NCBI RefSeq assembly: GCF_900129355.1 | Contig: NZ_FQVL01000017.1 | Location: forward strand, 1 to 53,283 | Origin: Seinonella peptonophila | Lineage (GTDB): Bacteria; Bacillota; Bacilli; Thermoactinomycetales; Thermoactinomycetaceae | Direction of reading: 5' to 3' | DNA length: 53,283 bases | Shown here: piece after piece, positions 32,411 to 41,224 of the stretch | How the letters are laid out: every line of letters starts with the position of its first letter | Position numbering within the stretch: position 1 is the first letter of the stretch | The notes under the pieces: generated by a model | Databases searched by the model: none | What the model was told of the DNA's origin: nothing | The model's input: only the letters and a program-made list of their open reading frames with translations | Translations under genes and position numbers: made by a program

Positions 32411-33304
32411 TTACCCAGATGTAAAATCGCCTACCACCATTTCTAAATATCTAGGGTGTACCTGTATTTTTGAAGGGGTATGGTGCAGTTTCTCACCATC
32501 ACAGTCAATCAACAAGGATGGATTGGACTGAACTTCTAATTGGTTGCAATGAAAATAAGCCAAATCAGAACCAGTTGGCAGTTGATCCATTATTCTAGAT
32601 TCTAATAATGACCAAAGTAAGTCAATGGATAAATCACGGATTATTAGTACATCTAGCAATCCATCTACCACACTACTTCGTGGAAAAAAAGTGGTCATCC
32701 CGCCTAGATAGGAGCCATTTCCAACTATCATCATCACTACTTCGTCTTGATAGTTAAAGGTATCTGTTTGGATCGATATTTCGAACCGTTGAGGGTCAGA
32801 TATGGTTTGTAATGCACTCAAGTAGTAGGCAAGTCGCCCCCAGTCTTTTTTGAGTCCTTTATGAATCTGTTGTGATACTTGGGTAATACATCCAATTCCC
32901 CAAAAATTTAAAAAGTAGTTTCCATTATGAGAACCAATGTCAATATGTCTTGTACGTAAATCGAGAATTTGTTCCACTGCTAGTCGGTGGTCTTGAGATA
33001 TCCCCAATGCACGGGTGAAATCGTTACAAGTTCCTCCTGGTAAAATGGCAAATAAAGGACGATTGGGTTGATGGGCTAGTGCATTCACACATTCATGTAC
33101 AGTTCCATCTCCGCCGATGGCAATCAGTAAATCTACATCCGAAGCAATTTCATCAATGATTCTTTTCCCGTCTCCAGGTTTTTCTGTATAGTGTAGGGTT
33201 ACATTGGTACTTATGTGTTGAAGCCGATTCACTATATAAGGTAGGTCTTCACGTAGTGATTGGTTTCCTGCATTAGAATTAATAATCAGTGCGATGGTAT
33301 CCAT
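32411..33304 (-). CDS. Diacylglycerol kinase-family lipid kinase (YegS/BmrU type)
   Basis: The 297-residue protein has the DAGK catalytic fold: N-terminal IALIINSNAGN, the ATP-binding GGDGTVHE (64-71), LPGGTCNDFTRALG and the C-terminal beta sandwich with DGLLDVLIIRD and LLIDCDGEKLHHTP. Such enzymes phosphorylate diacylglycerol, sphingoid-like or related lipids at the membrane face; in Bacillales the essential housekeeping member is DgkB, while this shorter form looks like the BmrU/YegS group. The substrate is not readable. It forms a single-gene unit; GGAAGGG precedes the ATG. Confidence 0.87.
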   Translation of the reverse strand: MDTIALIINSNAGNQSLREDLPYIVNRLQHISTNVTLHYTEKPGDGKRIIDEIASDVDLLIAIGGDGTVHECVNALAHQPNRPLFAILPGGTCNDFTRALGISQDHRLAVEQILDLRTRHIDIGSHNGNYFLNFWGIGCITQVSQQIHKGLKKDWGRLAYYLSALQTISDPQRFEISIQTDTFNYQDEVVMMIVGNGSYLGGMTTFFPRSSVVDGLLDVLIIRDLSIDLLWSLLESRIMDQLPTGSDLAYFHCNQLEVQSNPSLLIDCDGEKLHHTPSKIQVHPRYLEMVVGDFTSG

Positions 33305-33481
33305 ATTTTACCCTTCCTATAATTAATCATTTCATAATTATATTGCATTGGGTAATGGGTTGAAAGCAGTAAATGGTGAAACAAATTCATGATGTCAGAC
33401 TTGTTTTTACTCTTAGGATTTATCAGAAATGGACAACACGGAGATATAGGATGTACAGTACAAATTACCTAGTTTGAACGG

Positions 33482-33628
33482 ATAAGAATACTGCATGGCA
33501 ATATAGGTTGGTTAGAAGTGATAGAACAAGTTAGCAGAATATGAGCATACCAAAACTATCGTGGTAGTCAAAAACAATGGAGAATTCAGGGTTTTCTTAG
33601 AACGAATCCGGTTGATACAATAAAGTAA
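33482..33628 (+). pseudogene. Gene fragment with internal stop
   Basis: One frame reads IRILHGNIGWLEVIEQVSRI, a TGA, then QNYRGSQKQWRIQGFLRT and a final stop. It looks like protein sequence broken by a nonsense change and lacks a start. No family is recognised. The rest of 33305-33754 shows nothing clear. Confidence 0.3.
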
Positions 33629-33754
33629 TTATTAAATTCATTTGTATTTTTTATTTGGGTGTGGTTCCGCTCTCGTGAACTTCATCATGTAGAAAAAAGA
33701 TAATTGATTAGCTGATCGTATTTGACAAATTAATAAAAGAAGGAGAGGAAGACT

Positions 33755-33852
33755 ATGAATAAAAAATATCATATTATGTAATCATTTTTATTTTTAGTAT
33801 ACTAATCGGGATTTTTTTAATTAACTTATATGTTGGTGCAATCCATTTTTAA
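33755..33852 (+). pseudogene. Frameshifted small single-helix membrane peptide
   Basis: GAAGGAGAGG precedes ATG 33755, whose frame (MNKKYHIM) stops after eight codons. In another frame the next bases read IIFIFSILIGIFLINLYVG and end at 33852. Joined by one indel near 33780 they would give a peptide of about 32 residues with a basic start and one membrane helix, like many Bacillales small membrane peptides. It is either a pseudogene or a sequencing indel. Confidence 0.4.
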
Positions 33853-34005
33853 AGTTACCAACTATCACACTAATGAATGTTGTCAATATGCTGAATCCGA
33901 ATAAAAATATAAGTTTTAGAGGTTTTGACCTTTCCAAATTATTTAGGGGTACCAGCATTTTAACAAAAGCGTACGTTAAGCAAAAAATGAGAGGAAAGCA
34001 GCCGA

Positions 34006-34097
34006 TTTCTATCAATCTTTCTGAAAGAGTACTCCCACTTCAAGCAGCTTGTTAAGTGGGTGGTGAATTTCAGCTAGGCGATAGCCTAGAGGTATTT
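34006..34097 (+). mobile_element. Solo IS200/IS605-type left end
   Basis: TTTCTATCAATCTTTCTGAA, the ACTCCCACTTC/GTGGGTGGTGAATTTC palindrome and AGGCGATAGCCT match the left end at 52698, but unrelated sequence follows instead of tnpA. On the minus strand a hydrophobic frame of 64 codons (34015-33821) begins inside it; that may be a membrane-protein fragment cut by the insertion, but support is weak. Confidence 0.6.
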
Positions 34098-34159
34098 TGC
34101 GCTTGCTGGAGCAGTGAGATGAAAAGAATATATACCAGCAGACTCTCCATAAACCAAGA

Positions 34160-34585
34160 TTATTGTGATGTGTGACCATATTTATTCTCCAAGGCTTTTT
34201 TTAGCGATTTTAGGTCTGTTTCAACCTTAGCTGCATCGCTTGCAAAATCTTCATCTTTTATACTGGGATGTTGAAACATCATGAATGATACCTCTGATCC
34301 CGATCCATTGGGGACAACACGAACGGCATTGTAATCCTCATGACCCTTTGCTTCAAAGGTTACATATTGATCCGCGACTCCAAATTCATTTTTGGGTGCA
34401 AAACTAACTTTCATGGGTCCTTCTGTCGTATCAACAATCCATTCATTATTTATTTTCCGAATGGGAGAGCGGGTAAAAGAGCCTCCCCATTCTGTGAATT
34501 TTTCTGGATCTAAAATAAATGCATATACTTGTTCAGGCGAACATTTGATTGAAATGTGAACGACTTTTACGTTATAGGTAGACAT
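34160..34585 (-). CDS. SRPBCC (START/polyketide cyclase-like) domain protein
   Basis: The 141-residue protein is one SRPBCC domain: the N-terminal strand with HISIKCSPEQVYAFILDPEKF, the W in TEWGGSF, the central beta strands and the long C-terminal helix (KVETDLKSLKKALENKYG). Such domains bind small hydrophobic ligands; the function varies widely and cannot be assigned here. TAGGAGTGG precedes the ATG. It stands alone; the IS end lies 62 bases past its 3' end and Cdd1 lies upstream in the same direction. Confidence 0.82.
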   Translation of the reverse strand: MSTYNVKVVHISIKCSPEQVYAFILDPEKFTEWGGSFTRSPIRKINNEWIVDTTEGPMKVSFAPKNEFGVADQYVTFEAKGHEDYNAVRVVPNGSGSEVSFMMFQHPSIKDEDFASDAAKVETDLKSLKKALENKYGHTSQ

Positions 34586-34774
34586 ATTAGACCACTCCTA
34601 CTTTATTTAATGTAGCTACTCAAACAGATAATTAAATTTCCAATAGAATTTTTGATAACGCTACCCATACAGCATCTAAATCTCACCACATCTTCAAGTG
34701 AATAATTCAATGATTTTTTCGTATCCTCTGTAAATCTACTAAATCTAATTCACTTACATTTTATTTCCTCTTCT

Positions 34775-35263
34775 TCACCTTGGTTTTAGTATGTCAGCAT
34801 TAGCATATACTTCAGTCCAAGCAAGTTTGGGCCTTGTTGATGGATACCCAAATTGTTTGCGATACTTTTTTCTTTCTAAACTAAAATCGTGCCATCTTTT
34901 GATGTTTCCTTCATGATTAGCGTGATGAACGATGCAACGCAATGAATCTTCTACACAAGGATCCATCCAATAACCATACATCAATTCCAATCGATTAATT
35001 AAATCGGATCCGGATTCATTTTTTACTTCATCGAGCGAGTAATAGCCTAAATCGATCATCCATCCTGCTACCTTTGGACCAATTGATGAAACTGATTGAA
35101 ATATTGCCAATGCCCGAATATATCTAGCGCGTTTAAAAGAACACTGCAAACAGTTAGAGAGTTCTTCAATAGTCCGGTCAGGAATCTCATTTAATTTGAT
35201 CTTAAAGGACCTTAATCGCGATCTTTCTTCCTGCTCCAAAGGAAGTTTAGGAGAAGAAACCAC
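34775..35263 (-). CDS. Cdd1-like helix-hairpin-helix protein
   Basis: The 162-residue protein has the Cdd1 (pathogenicity locus) domain: an HhH segment FQSVSSIGPKVAGWMIDLGY, then LDEVKN, LINRLELMYGYWMDPCVEDSLRC and IVHHANHE. The HhH suggests nonspecific DNA or nucleotide contact; these proteins are common but uncharacterised. It starts with GTG 35263 behind AGAGAGTG. It follows the broken MFS gene in the same direction with about 50 bases between. Confidence 0.8.
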   Translation of the reverse strand: MVSSPKLPLEQEERSRLRSFKIKLNEIPDRTIEELSNCLQCSFKRARYIRALAIFQSVSSIGPKVAGWMIDLGYYSLDEVKNESGSDLINRLELMYGYWMDPCVEDSLRCIVHHANHEGNIKRWHDFSLERKKYRKQFGYPSTRPKLAWTEVYANADILKPR

Positions 35264-35311
35264 AGTAATTTCACTCTCTTTCCATGAATTCTTTTATTAT
35301 TGAGATGCGAT

Positions 35312-36116
35312 CTAAACAAAATTTTCAACTATTGCACGCCGTGAAACAAAGAAGTACATAAAAGCGCTATACAAAATAATCTCAAGCATGAAAAGAGTCA
35401 CATTCGTATACGCAAAAGATTGTTCCGTTAAAAAGAACGGATGAAATGGAAAGTTAAGAAAGGAGACATCCAACAATTTAGCTGCCACGGATGTACCTAA
35501 TTCTTGTGCAATGAACAACCCTAAGTTAAACACACCCATTCCAATTCCAATCTGATTCTCATGGATCGTAGAAGACACACTTTCGGTTAATGATGTTTGA
35601 GAGAAAGCATTGCCTATATTCAAGATCATCAAGGCTATTGCTATCCACCATACCCATTGACCAATGCTCATCCAAATGAATAGGAAACCAACAACCCTAA
35701 CGCCCAGCAATCGTAACATACCGCGTAATGATTGTGTTGTTTATAGCCGGGATAGCTGAAGCTCCTAATCCTTGAATAGCACGAAAAAGAATAATGGTTA
35801 CGTAATGATCACGAAAAAAGAAACCAAGAACGGAACTAGAGACATAAACAATGATTCCAATCACCATAAGATGCTTTAGGCTAAACAAATCACTAAGTTT
35901 TCCAAACATAATGGATCCGATTCCGAAAAAAAGAATAAAAATTGTTGTGAACCAACTGACTTCTGAAGGTTGTAAAAGAAATTGCTTTGAAATACTTGGT
36001 GTTGCTATATTAAATACCATTTCATTCAGAACAGAGAAAAAGATGACATAAAGGATCCAAGGTACAATTCGTTTTATGTCATCTTGACTTGGAGGGGAAG
36101 TTGCTACAATTGACAT
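35312..36116 (-). pseudogene. MFS exporter pseudogene with internal deletion and frame change
   Basis: The 5' frame (from ATG 36116, SD AAAGGAGG) gives the first four to five helices of a DHA MFS pump, including FGKLSDLFSLKHLM (motif A) and IQGLGASAIPAINNTIITRYV, then stops at 35697. A second, overlapping frame to 35312 gives the last three to four helices, starting FLFIWMSIGQWVWW. The ~170 residues usually lying between (helices 5-10) are missing, so one deletion removed the centre and shifted the frame. It is related to the intact MFS at 18177-19562 by style. No function is expected. Confidence 0.8.
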
Positions 36117-36206
36117 AAGATACCTCCTTTGCATTGGATTTGTTAAAAACTATAACCTTTACTTCAAGATAAAAAATAGTAAAAAACGGACCTCATAAAT
36201 CCGTTT

Positions 36207-37010
36207 TTACAACTGTTTGGGCAGCATCCCATAATAACGTTTAAAGTTTTTAATAAAATGTGATTGGTCATAGTAGCCGTATTTCAAGGCAATGTCCGTA
36301 AAGCTGCTACTAGTGCCGTTATAGAGTTCCTGTAGGATGAATTGAAACCTAATAATTCCTATCATTTCCTTTGGGCTTAACCCCAGTTCTTGATCAAAGA
36401 TTCTCCTCATATGTCTTTTCGAAAAACTGAGCTTTTCCGCCAGATCCGATATTGAAATATTTCCCTTAAACGCGTATATATATTGCATACTTTCGAGCAA
36501 CAAGGAATTGGCTGGAGTGTTGCTTAAAGCCAATAAATGAATTAGTTTTCGCTCCACAATTTCAATGATTTTTGAGACTACTTGAGTGGATAATATTTCT
36601 TCAACCATGAATAGCCCTTCCATTCCCCATATATCTTCCAGAAAAACATGTTGTCCGATAAATGAAGAGGCGGGAAATTTTAAAATAGAGTGTGCTGCCT
36701 CTGGATAGAAGCGGATGCCGAACAATGATTGGGATTTAGAAAGTCTCAAGACTTCAAATCGAGTCATCAATCCTTCGACAAAGGCAGCTTTCCAAGAAGA
36801 GGTGGACTGACGGTCAATGATTATATCTATGCAACCATCAGGGAGGATTCGATGTAACTGATTTTTATTTTCTGCATGAAAATCCATAGTCCAATAACAA
36901 ACAACATGTGAGGCTAAGCTTTTGCACGAAACATATTCTTGGTAGCTGTAATCGGGGTTCTCTATCTGTTGCAATTTAGGTGGCTGTATAGGAAGATAAT
37001 TGTTCATCAT
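36207..37010 (-). CDS. AraC-family transcriptional regulator
   Basis: The 267-residue protein has an N-terminal cupin-like sensory region (ILPDGCIDIIID, FGIRFYPEAAH, typical of the DUF6597 type) and a C-terminal double HTH (ISISDLAEKLSFSKRHMRRIF and FTDIALKYGYYDQSHFIKNF, about 185-255). The pump pseudogene downstream (36116) is in the same direction 90 bases away and may once have been its target. AAGGTGG precedes the ATG pair. The effector is unknown. Confidence 0.87.
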   Translation of the reverse strand: MMNNYLPIQPPKLQQIENPDYSYQEYVSCKSLASHVVCYWTMDFHAENKNQLHRILPDGCIDIIIDRQSTSSWKAAFVEGLMTRFEVLRLSKSQSLFGIRFYPEAAHSILKFPASSFIGQHVFLEDIWGMEGLFMVEEILSTQVVSKIIEIVERKLIHLLALSNTPANSLLLESMQYIYAFKGNISISDLAEKLSFSKRHMRRIFDQELGLSPKEMIGIIRFQFILQELYNGTSSSFTDIALKYGYYDQSHFIKNFKRYYGMLPKQL

Positions 37011-37561
37011 TAATCAAGATACCACCTTATCATTATTTGCTAGACATTCATTTGCTAAATGTTAGATGTCAATATTTCCTTATTTAAGTAGAAATTTACA
37101 TATCGATCGATGGAAAGAGAGTTTGAACTCCTTTTTTGGGAACTTTCCGTTTCTAACAAGCAAGTATGTTGAGATCATTTGGTGCTTTCATATCCGCTAA
37201 TCTACATTGTGGATAAGATTGTAAAATATATGGGTAATTGATGTCCGATAAGGTTTCAAATAAGTCGAGAATACCATGCCCGGTGAGGCGAATCAACACA
37301 CAAGAGGTGGAATCATGCACTCATCTTTTCCAATTTCTTCCCAAGCTGAAGACTGGATTCAGCGATTCATTGATGATCTCTGAAAACGCGACAAATATTA
37401 GCTGCCAATTCTTTCTGTCCTAATAAAGCAAATTGTAAATTATCGAAACATGTATGTATTTATATCAGATACATATGAACCTTTTTATACTGAATCCATA
37501 ATTTTGATAAAAAGGTTACTCAACACAGTTTACAGTCGTTTGTAACCACGGGAGATAATGC
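37011..37561. other. Intergenic stretch with a tiny frame of doubtful value
   Basis: AAGAGGTGG precedes ATG 37315, opening a 22-codon frame MHSSFPISSQAEDWIQRF.. that ends at 37383. It looks like the start of a protein whose remainder is lost. Nothing else is supported here. Confidence 0.3.
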
Positions 37562-37651
37562 ATGGACATATTAGATCATGATTATCAAGTGTTAGTAGAT
37601 AGCGTATTATCCAGTGAGGACAATCCGACAGTACAAACAAAGGATGCTTGA
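37562..37651 (+). CDS. Possible 29-residue acidic peptide
   Basis: ATG 37562 opens MDILDHDYQVLVDSVLSS.. ending at TGA 37651, with GGGAG at a fair distance and a strong hairpin (37657) starting six bases after the stop. The peptide is acidic and amphipathic without a signal sequence. It may be a real small gene or a fragment. No family is recognised. Confidence 0.35.
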   Translation: MDILDHDYQVLVDSVLSSEDNPTVQTKDA

Positions 37652-37656
37652 ACGCC

Positions 37657-37701
37657 CGAAAGCCCACCGCTGTCTCTTGTGAGGACTTGGGTGGGCTTTC
37701 G
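37657..37701. terminator. 12-bp-stem hairpin shared by two converging genes
   Basis: CGAAAGCCCACC (37657-37668) pairs exactly with GGTGGGCTTTCG (37690-37701). It serves the small peptide gene on the plus strand and the GC-rich membrane gene on the minus strand. A damaged copy of the same hairpin is at 32228-32270. Confidence 0.55.
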
Positions 37702-37731
37702 AGTTTGCCATGACGGAGACGGGTCTTCGTG

Positions 37732-38034
37732 TTAGCGAATCTTTTTGCTGCCCACCATGTAGGTGAGCGACGAGAAGATGATCGCGACGACGATGATCGA
37801 GGCGTAGAAGTCTTCTCTGTCGAGCATGAGTTGAGGGTCCGCGATGGAGAGGACACCGATGAGCGTTCCACCGAATCCTCCAGCGGCAACACAACCGATG
37901 AAGAGTGCGACTTCTCCCTTGAAGGAGAGTTCGGTGTCGTCACCCACGACCAGCTTGATCCAGAACAGCTTAATCCAAAGGAGGGTGCCTGTCCCGAATA
38001 TGAGACCAAGACCCAAACCAGTGATCACGTTCAC
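37732..38034 (-). CDS. GC-rich small membrane protein, foreign appearance
   Basis: From GTG 38034 (ACAGGAG five bases before it) the minus strand encodes a 100-residue protein with three membrane helices: a Gly-rich first (GLGLGLIFGTGTLLWI), a second GEVALFIGCVAAGGFGGTLIG and a third SIIVVAIIFSSLTYMVG, ending with basic residues. The frame is open further upstream, but no SD supports that. Codon third positions are mostly G/C, as in the MFS gene at 27242-28384 and unlike all neighbours. No family is recognised; an integral accessory protein or holin-like peptide are guesses only. Confidence 0.6.
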   Translation of the reverse strand: MNVITGLGLGLIFGTGTLLWIKLFWIKLVVGDDTELSFKGEVALFIGCVAAGGFGGTLIGVLSIADPQLMLDREDFYASIIVVAIIFSSLTYMVGSKKIR

Positions 38035-38360
38035 GTCGACTCCTGTTTCCCGTCTGAAAATGGTTCGGCTTGTAATCCGGTTCTCCAAGGTTTACTTGGA
38101 TTTTATCTAGGTGGTTGTTGACTCCAGACTACTAGACAAAAGAAACGATGCTTAATGGTAGATAGCACATAATTTTGGATAAAAAAACTTTACTTCTTCT
38201 CCAGAATTGCAACCTCATAAACAATGAATGAATTAATAAATAGGCTTTTCAGCATCGCAATATTCAATAGGTAATCATTTATTTTAAGAATGATCAAGAT
38301 CATGATCAACTTCCTCATGCAATTGGAGAGCGCTATACAGTAAATGGAGATGGTACTCAA
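38035..38360. other. Gene-free stretch
   Basis: No supported gene or strong structure is seen. Composition falls back from GC-rich to AT-rich near 38110, marking the edge of the foreign block. Confidence 0.35.
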
Positions 38361-39737
38361 CTACAGGCGTAAAAAATTATTTCGAGCAATATGTTTTTTT
38401 CTATTGTTCATTAAATTTATACAATGTGCCAATCGCTCTATTCCTTGTTTAATTTTACTTTCATTTACTTGCGAAATGCTTAATCGAAGGAGATTTTCCT
38501 TTTTATATTCTGGTAAAAACATTCTAGAGGCTTCATCAACATATACATGCTGCTCGTTTAGCATATGAACGAGCTGTTTGGCTGTCATATTCTCAGGTAA
38601 ATTGATGGATAGATAGAATCCCGAAGTCGGTTTAGAAAAATGAGTATTAGCCGGTAGCAATAGGTCACATGATTCTTGAAGGATTTGCATTTTAGTGCGA
38701 TATACTTCTTTTATTTTTTTGAGATGGCTATTAAACATACCACTTTTAAAATAGATTTCTAGGGCACCTTGAGATAGTGCTGAACTATTAAAGTCCGAAC
38801 TAAATTTATATCGTAAAAAATTATTCATCATGATGGAAGGAAGAACGACTGTAGCAATCCTTAATCCTGGTAGGAAAATTTTCGAGAAGCTTTTAATATA
38901 AATTATTCTCCCAGAAGGATCAAAAGAAAATAAAGGGTCTGATTTTGCATTTGGATCAAGGTCTCCTAAAAAATCATCTTCGACTATATATACATCGTAT
39001 TTTTCAGCTAACTCAACGATTTTTTTCTTTTCATTATTTGTATAAGAATGTCCAAGTGGGTTGTGAAATCTTGGGATAATATAGAAAAATTTTATATCAT
39101 TGTTTCGAAAAATGTATGCCAGACGATCAAGATCAATGCCTTCCATCGTTAACTCAATACCCAAAGTATTCATTTGTTGTAGATTGATGGACTCAAGGAA
39201 TCCAAAATATGTGGGCTGCTCGATTAGAATATTGTTTTTTCCATTTGGAAATGGCATAGAAACTAATAAATGGAGGGCTTGTTGCGAGCCAGAAACAATG
39301 ACTACTCTTTCAGGTTGAGTAAATACCTGTAGATTCTGCAAATATTTCGTTAGTTGTACTCGTAATGAGTACAGCCCTTGTTGATCAGAGTATGTAAAAA
39401 GCTCTTCTTTATATTGTTCAATTGCTTGATTGATACAATGTTGAAATTCAACATAAGGCATAACATTTTTATCTGGACCAGCAGACAAGAAATCAATCAC
39501 GTCATTTTCATTCGTTGTGTTTTGTAATTCACTCACTACATAGTAGCCACTTTTAGGAACAGAATAAATGATATGCTCTTTTTCTAATTCTTCGTATGCT
39601 TTTATGACCGTATTTTTGCTACATGAAAAATGTTCAGATAGCTGACGAACAGAAGGGAGTTTACTTCCTGCAATAAGTGTTTTATTTGCTAGTCGATGCT
39701 TCATCTCTTCCATAATCTCAATATATTTGGCGCTCAT
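38361..39737 (-). CDS. MocR-family regulator (GntR HTH plus aminotransferase-like domain)
   Basis: The 458-residue protein joins an N-terminal GntR winged HTH (KLPSVRQLSEHFSCSKNTVI, about 25-45) to a fold-type-I aminotransferase domain. The PLP-lysine region reads YIKSFSKIFLPGLRIA, with the usual SxxK lysine, so PLP binding is expected. MocR proteins (PdxR, GabR) use PLP or its adduct as a signal. It is divergent from an EamA transporter gene, and ATGGTACAGAT occurs twice between them, so it probably controls that gene and itself. GGAGG precedes the ATG. Confidence 0.9.
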   Translation of the reverse strand: MSAKYIEIMEEMKHRLANKTLIAGSKLPSVRQLSEHFSCSKNTVIKAYEELEKEHIIYSVPKSGYYVVSELQNTTNENDVIDFLSAGPDKNVMPYVEFQHCINQAIEQYKEELFTYSDQQGLYSLRVQLTKYLQNLQVFTQPERVVIVSGSQQALHLLVSMPFPNGKNNILIEQPTYFGFLESINLQQMNTLGIELTMEGIDLDRLAYIFRNNDIKFFYIIPRFHNPLGHSYTNNEKKKIVELAEKYDVYIVEDDFLGDLDPNAKSDPLFSFDPSGRIIYIKSFSKIFLPGLRIATVVLPSIMMNNFLRYKFSSDFNSSALSQGALEIYFKSGMFNSHLKKIKEVYRTKMQILQESCDLLLPANTHFSKPTSGFYLSINLPENMTAKQLVHMLNEQHVYVDEASRMFLPEYKKENLLRLSISQVNESKIKQGIERLAHCINLMNNRKKHIARNNFLRL

Positions 39738-39760
39738 CCATTTATCCTCCTTTATCTGTC

Positions 39761-39771
39761 ATGGTACAGAT
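39761..39771 (+). promoter_or_regulatory. MocR operator candidate, repeat 1
   Basis: ATGGTACAGAT is repeated exactly at 39854-39864, both in the regulator/transporter intergenic region. Direct repeats about 93 bases apart are what MocR dimers typically bind. TCTGT just upstream also forms a palindrome with ACAGA. Confidence 0.5.
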
Positions 39772-39853
39772 AGTTGAAAGAATGGTTTGTTTTTTTATGT
39801 GTGCCTTTTATGATGTTAATTATAACGAAACTGTACTTTGATGGAAATGAAAA

Positions 39854-39864
39854 ATGGTACAGAT
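39854..39864 (+). promoter_or_regulatory. MocR operator candidate, repeat 2
   Basis: This is the second exact ATGGTACAGAT, followed by GTGATACC, 32 bases before the EamA start codon. Confidence 0.5.
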
Positions 39865-39896
39865 GTGATACCAATAAAAGATAGGGGTAGGATCAG

Positions 39897-40799
39897 GTGA
39901 AGAGGGAAATCAGAGAGAGATTTGGATTATTGTTGGGATTACTTGGTGTCATTTGTTTTAGTTTAACACTCCCGGCTACAAGTATTGCAGTAAAGTATTT
40001 TGGAACTACAGTTGTCGGTTTAGGAAGAACAGTTGTTGCTGCTATTTTAGTGGCAGTGGTATTGTTTGTTCGAAAAGAAGAGCTGCCTTCTCTCCGCCAA
40101 TTCAAAAGTCTGATTCTTGTTGCGGTAGGTGCTGTTTTAGGATTTCCTCTTCTTACTTCGTGGGCAATGGAATCCTTGCCTGTTTCTCACGGTGCTGTGG
40201 AAGTAGCACTGTTACCATTATCAACAGCCGGATTTGCTATGATTAGAGCAAGGGAATTCCCTTCTCTCAAATTTTGGATTTCAAGTGTAATTGGTTCTTT
40301 GGCAGTTATTATTTATGCACTTCACCTTGGATTCGGTTCATTAAAATTTGCCGATTTTGCCTTACTGCTAGCAGTAATAATACTTGGACTTAGTTATGCA
40401 GAAGGCGGGAGACTATCGAAAGAAATAGGCAGCTGGCAAGTGATTGCCTGGGCTATTTTAATTGTTGCTCCGTTTTTTATTATTCCTGTTGGTCTAAATC
40501 TTACAAGTGAAATGCTCCATGCCCCCCTACAAGCTTGGGTTAGTTTTGTATATCTCGCAGTAGTTAGTCAATTTTTAGCATATGTTGCTTGGTATAGCGG
40601 AATGGCCATGGGGGGAATAGCAAGAGTGAGTCAGATTCAATATTTACAACCATTTTTAATGATTCTATTTGCAGCTGTATTTCTGGATGAATCCATTACA
40701 ATATTCACGATTATAATAGCAGTGATTGTTGTCTTTTCTGTGATATCAGGCAAAAATGCTCCCATATCAAAAAAAGAATCTGTATCAGAAAAAAACTAA
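39897..40799 (+). CDS. EamA/DMT-family transporter
   Basis: The 300-residue protein has ten hydrophobic helices in two EamA repeats, including GLGRTVVAAILVAV and PVSHGAVEVALLPL in the first half and QIQYLQPFLMILFAAVFLDE in the second, the usual C-terminal EamA mark. DMT proteins export or import amino acids, vitamins or drugs; control by a PLP-type MocR hints at an amine, amino acid or B6-related substrate. The start is GTG 39897 behind AGGGGTAGGA. Confidence 0.86.
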   Translation: MKREIRERFGLLLGLLGVICFSLTLPATSIAVKYFGTTVVGLGRTVVAAILVAVVLFVRKEELPSLRQFKSLILVAVGAVLGFPLLTSWAMESLPVSHGAVEVALLPLSTAGFAMIRAREFPSLKFWISSVIGSLAVIIYALHLGFGSLKFADFALLLAVIILGLSYAEGGRLSKEIGSWQVIAWAILIVAPFFIIPVGLNLTSEMLHAPLQAWVSFVYLAVVSQFLAYVAWYSGMAMGGIARVSQIQYLQPFLMILFAAVFLDESITIFTIIIAVIVVFSVISGKNAPISKKESVSEKN

Positions 40800-40915
40800 T
40801 GCATATGAAATGATTGTGAAGAAATCTAACGACTGTTTGAATCTTATGCTTAGAGTACTTTCAGATCCAAATGAAGATGTTCCAATTGGGGAACTGATGA
40901 GGATTAAGTAATGTG

Positions 40916-41128
40916 GTATTAAGAACAGTAGGTGAAAGATAACGAAATCAAAGAGAGGATCTTGTTGAACTTGGAGAAATATGTGATATTTCCGATATTG
41001 GAAGTGGTTCTAGTATCTGACCTCGAATTTTAAAGAGCAGTGCCGGAAATTTATTCGATTTAATTGATTTGTTACCCGAGAAAAAAAGCCAGATGTTTCG
41101 GTATTTGTTAGTTCAATCCAAGGTCTAA
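40916..41128 (+). pseudogene. XRE-type HTH regulator pseudogene
   Basis: One frame reads LRTVGER, stop, RNQREDLVELGEICDISDIG, stop, and LFDLIDLLPEKKSQMFRYLL to a final stop. The start GER.RNQRE..V.LGEI..IS.I is the usual opening of Cro/CI (XRE) proteins, broken by at least two nonsense changes. A short frame upstream (40817-40911) may be a piece of the same lost operon. Confidence 0.5.
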
Positions 41129-41224
41129 AGAACATGGTCATGAAGTGAAATTAAATCTGAAATATATAATTCAATTGCCTCTATCACGTAAAATGAGGAT
41201 GAATCATTTTTAGGAGGTAAAGGT

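Noticed and set aside
33821-34015. 64-codon hydrophobic minus-strand frame
   Set aside because: It begins inside an IS left end and has no SD; at most a fragment.
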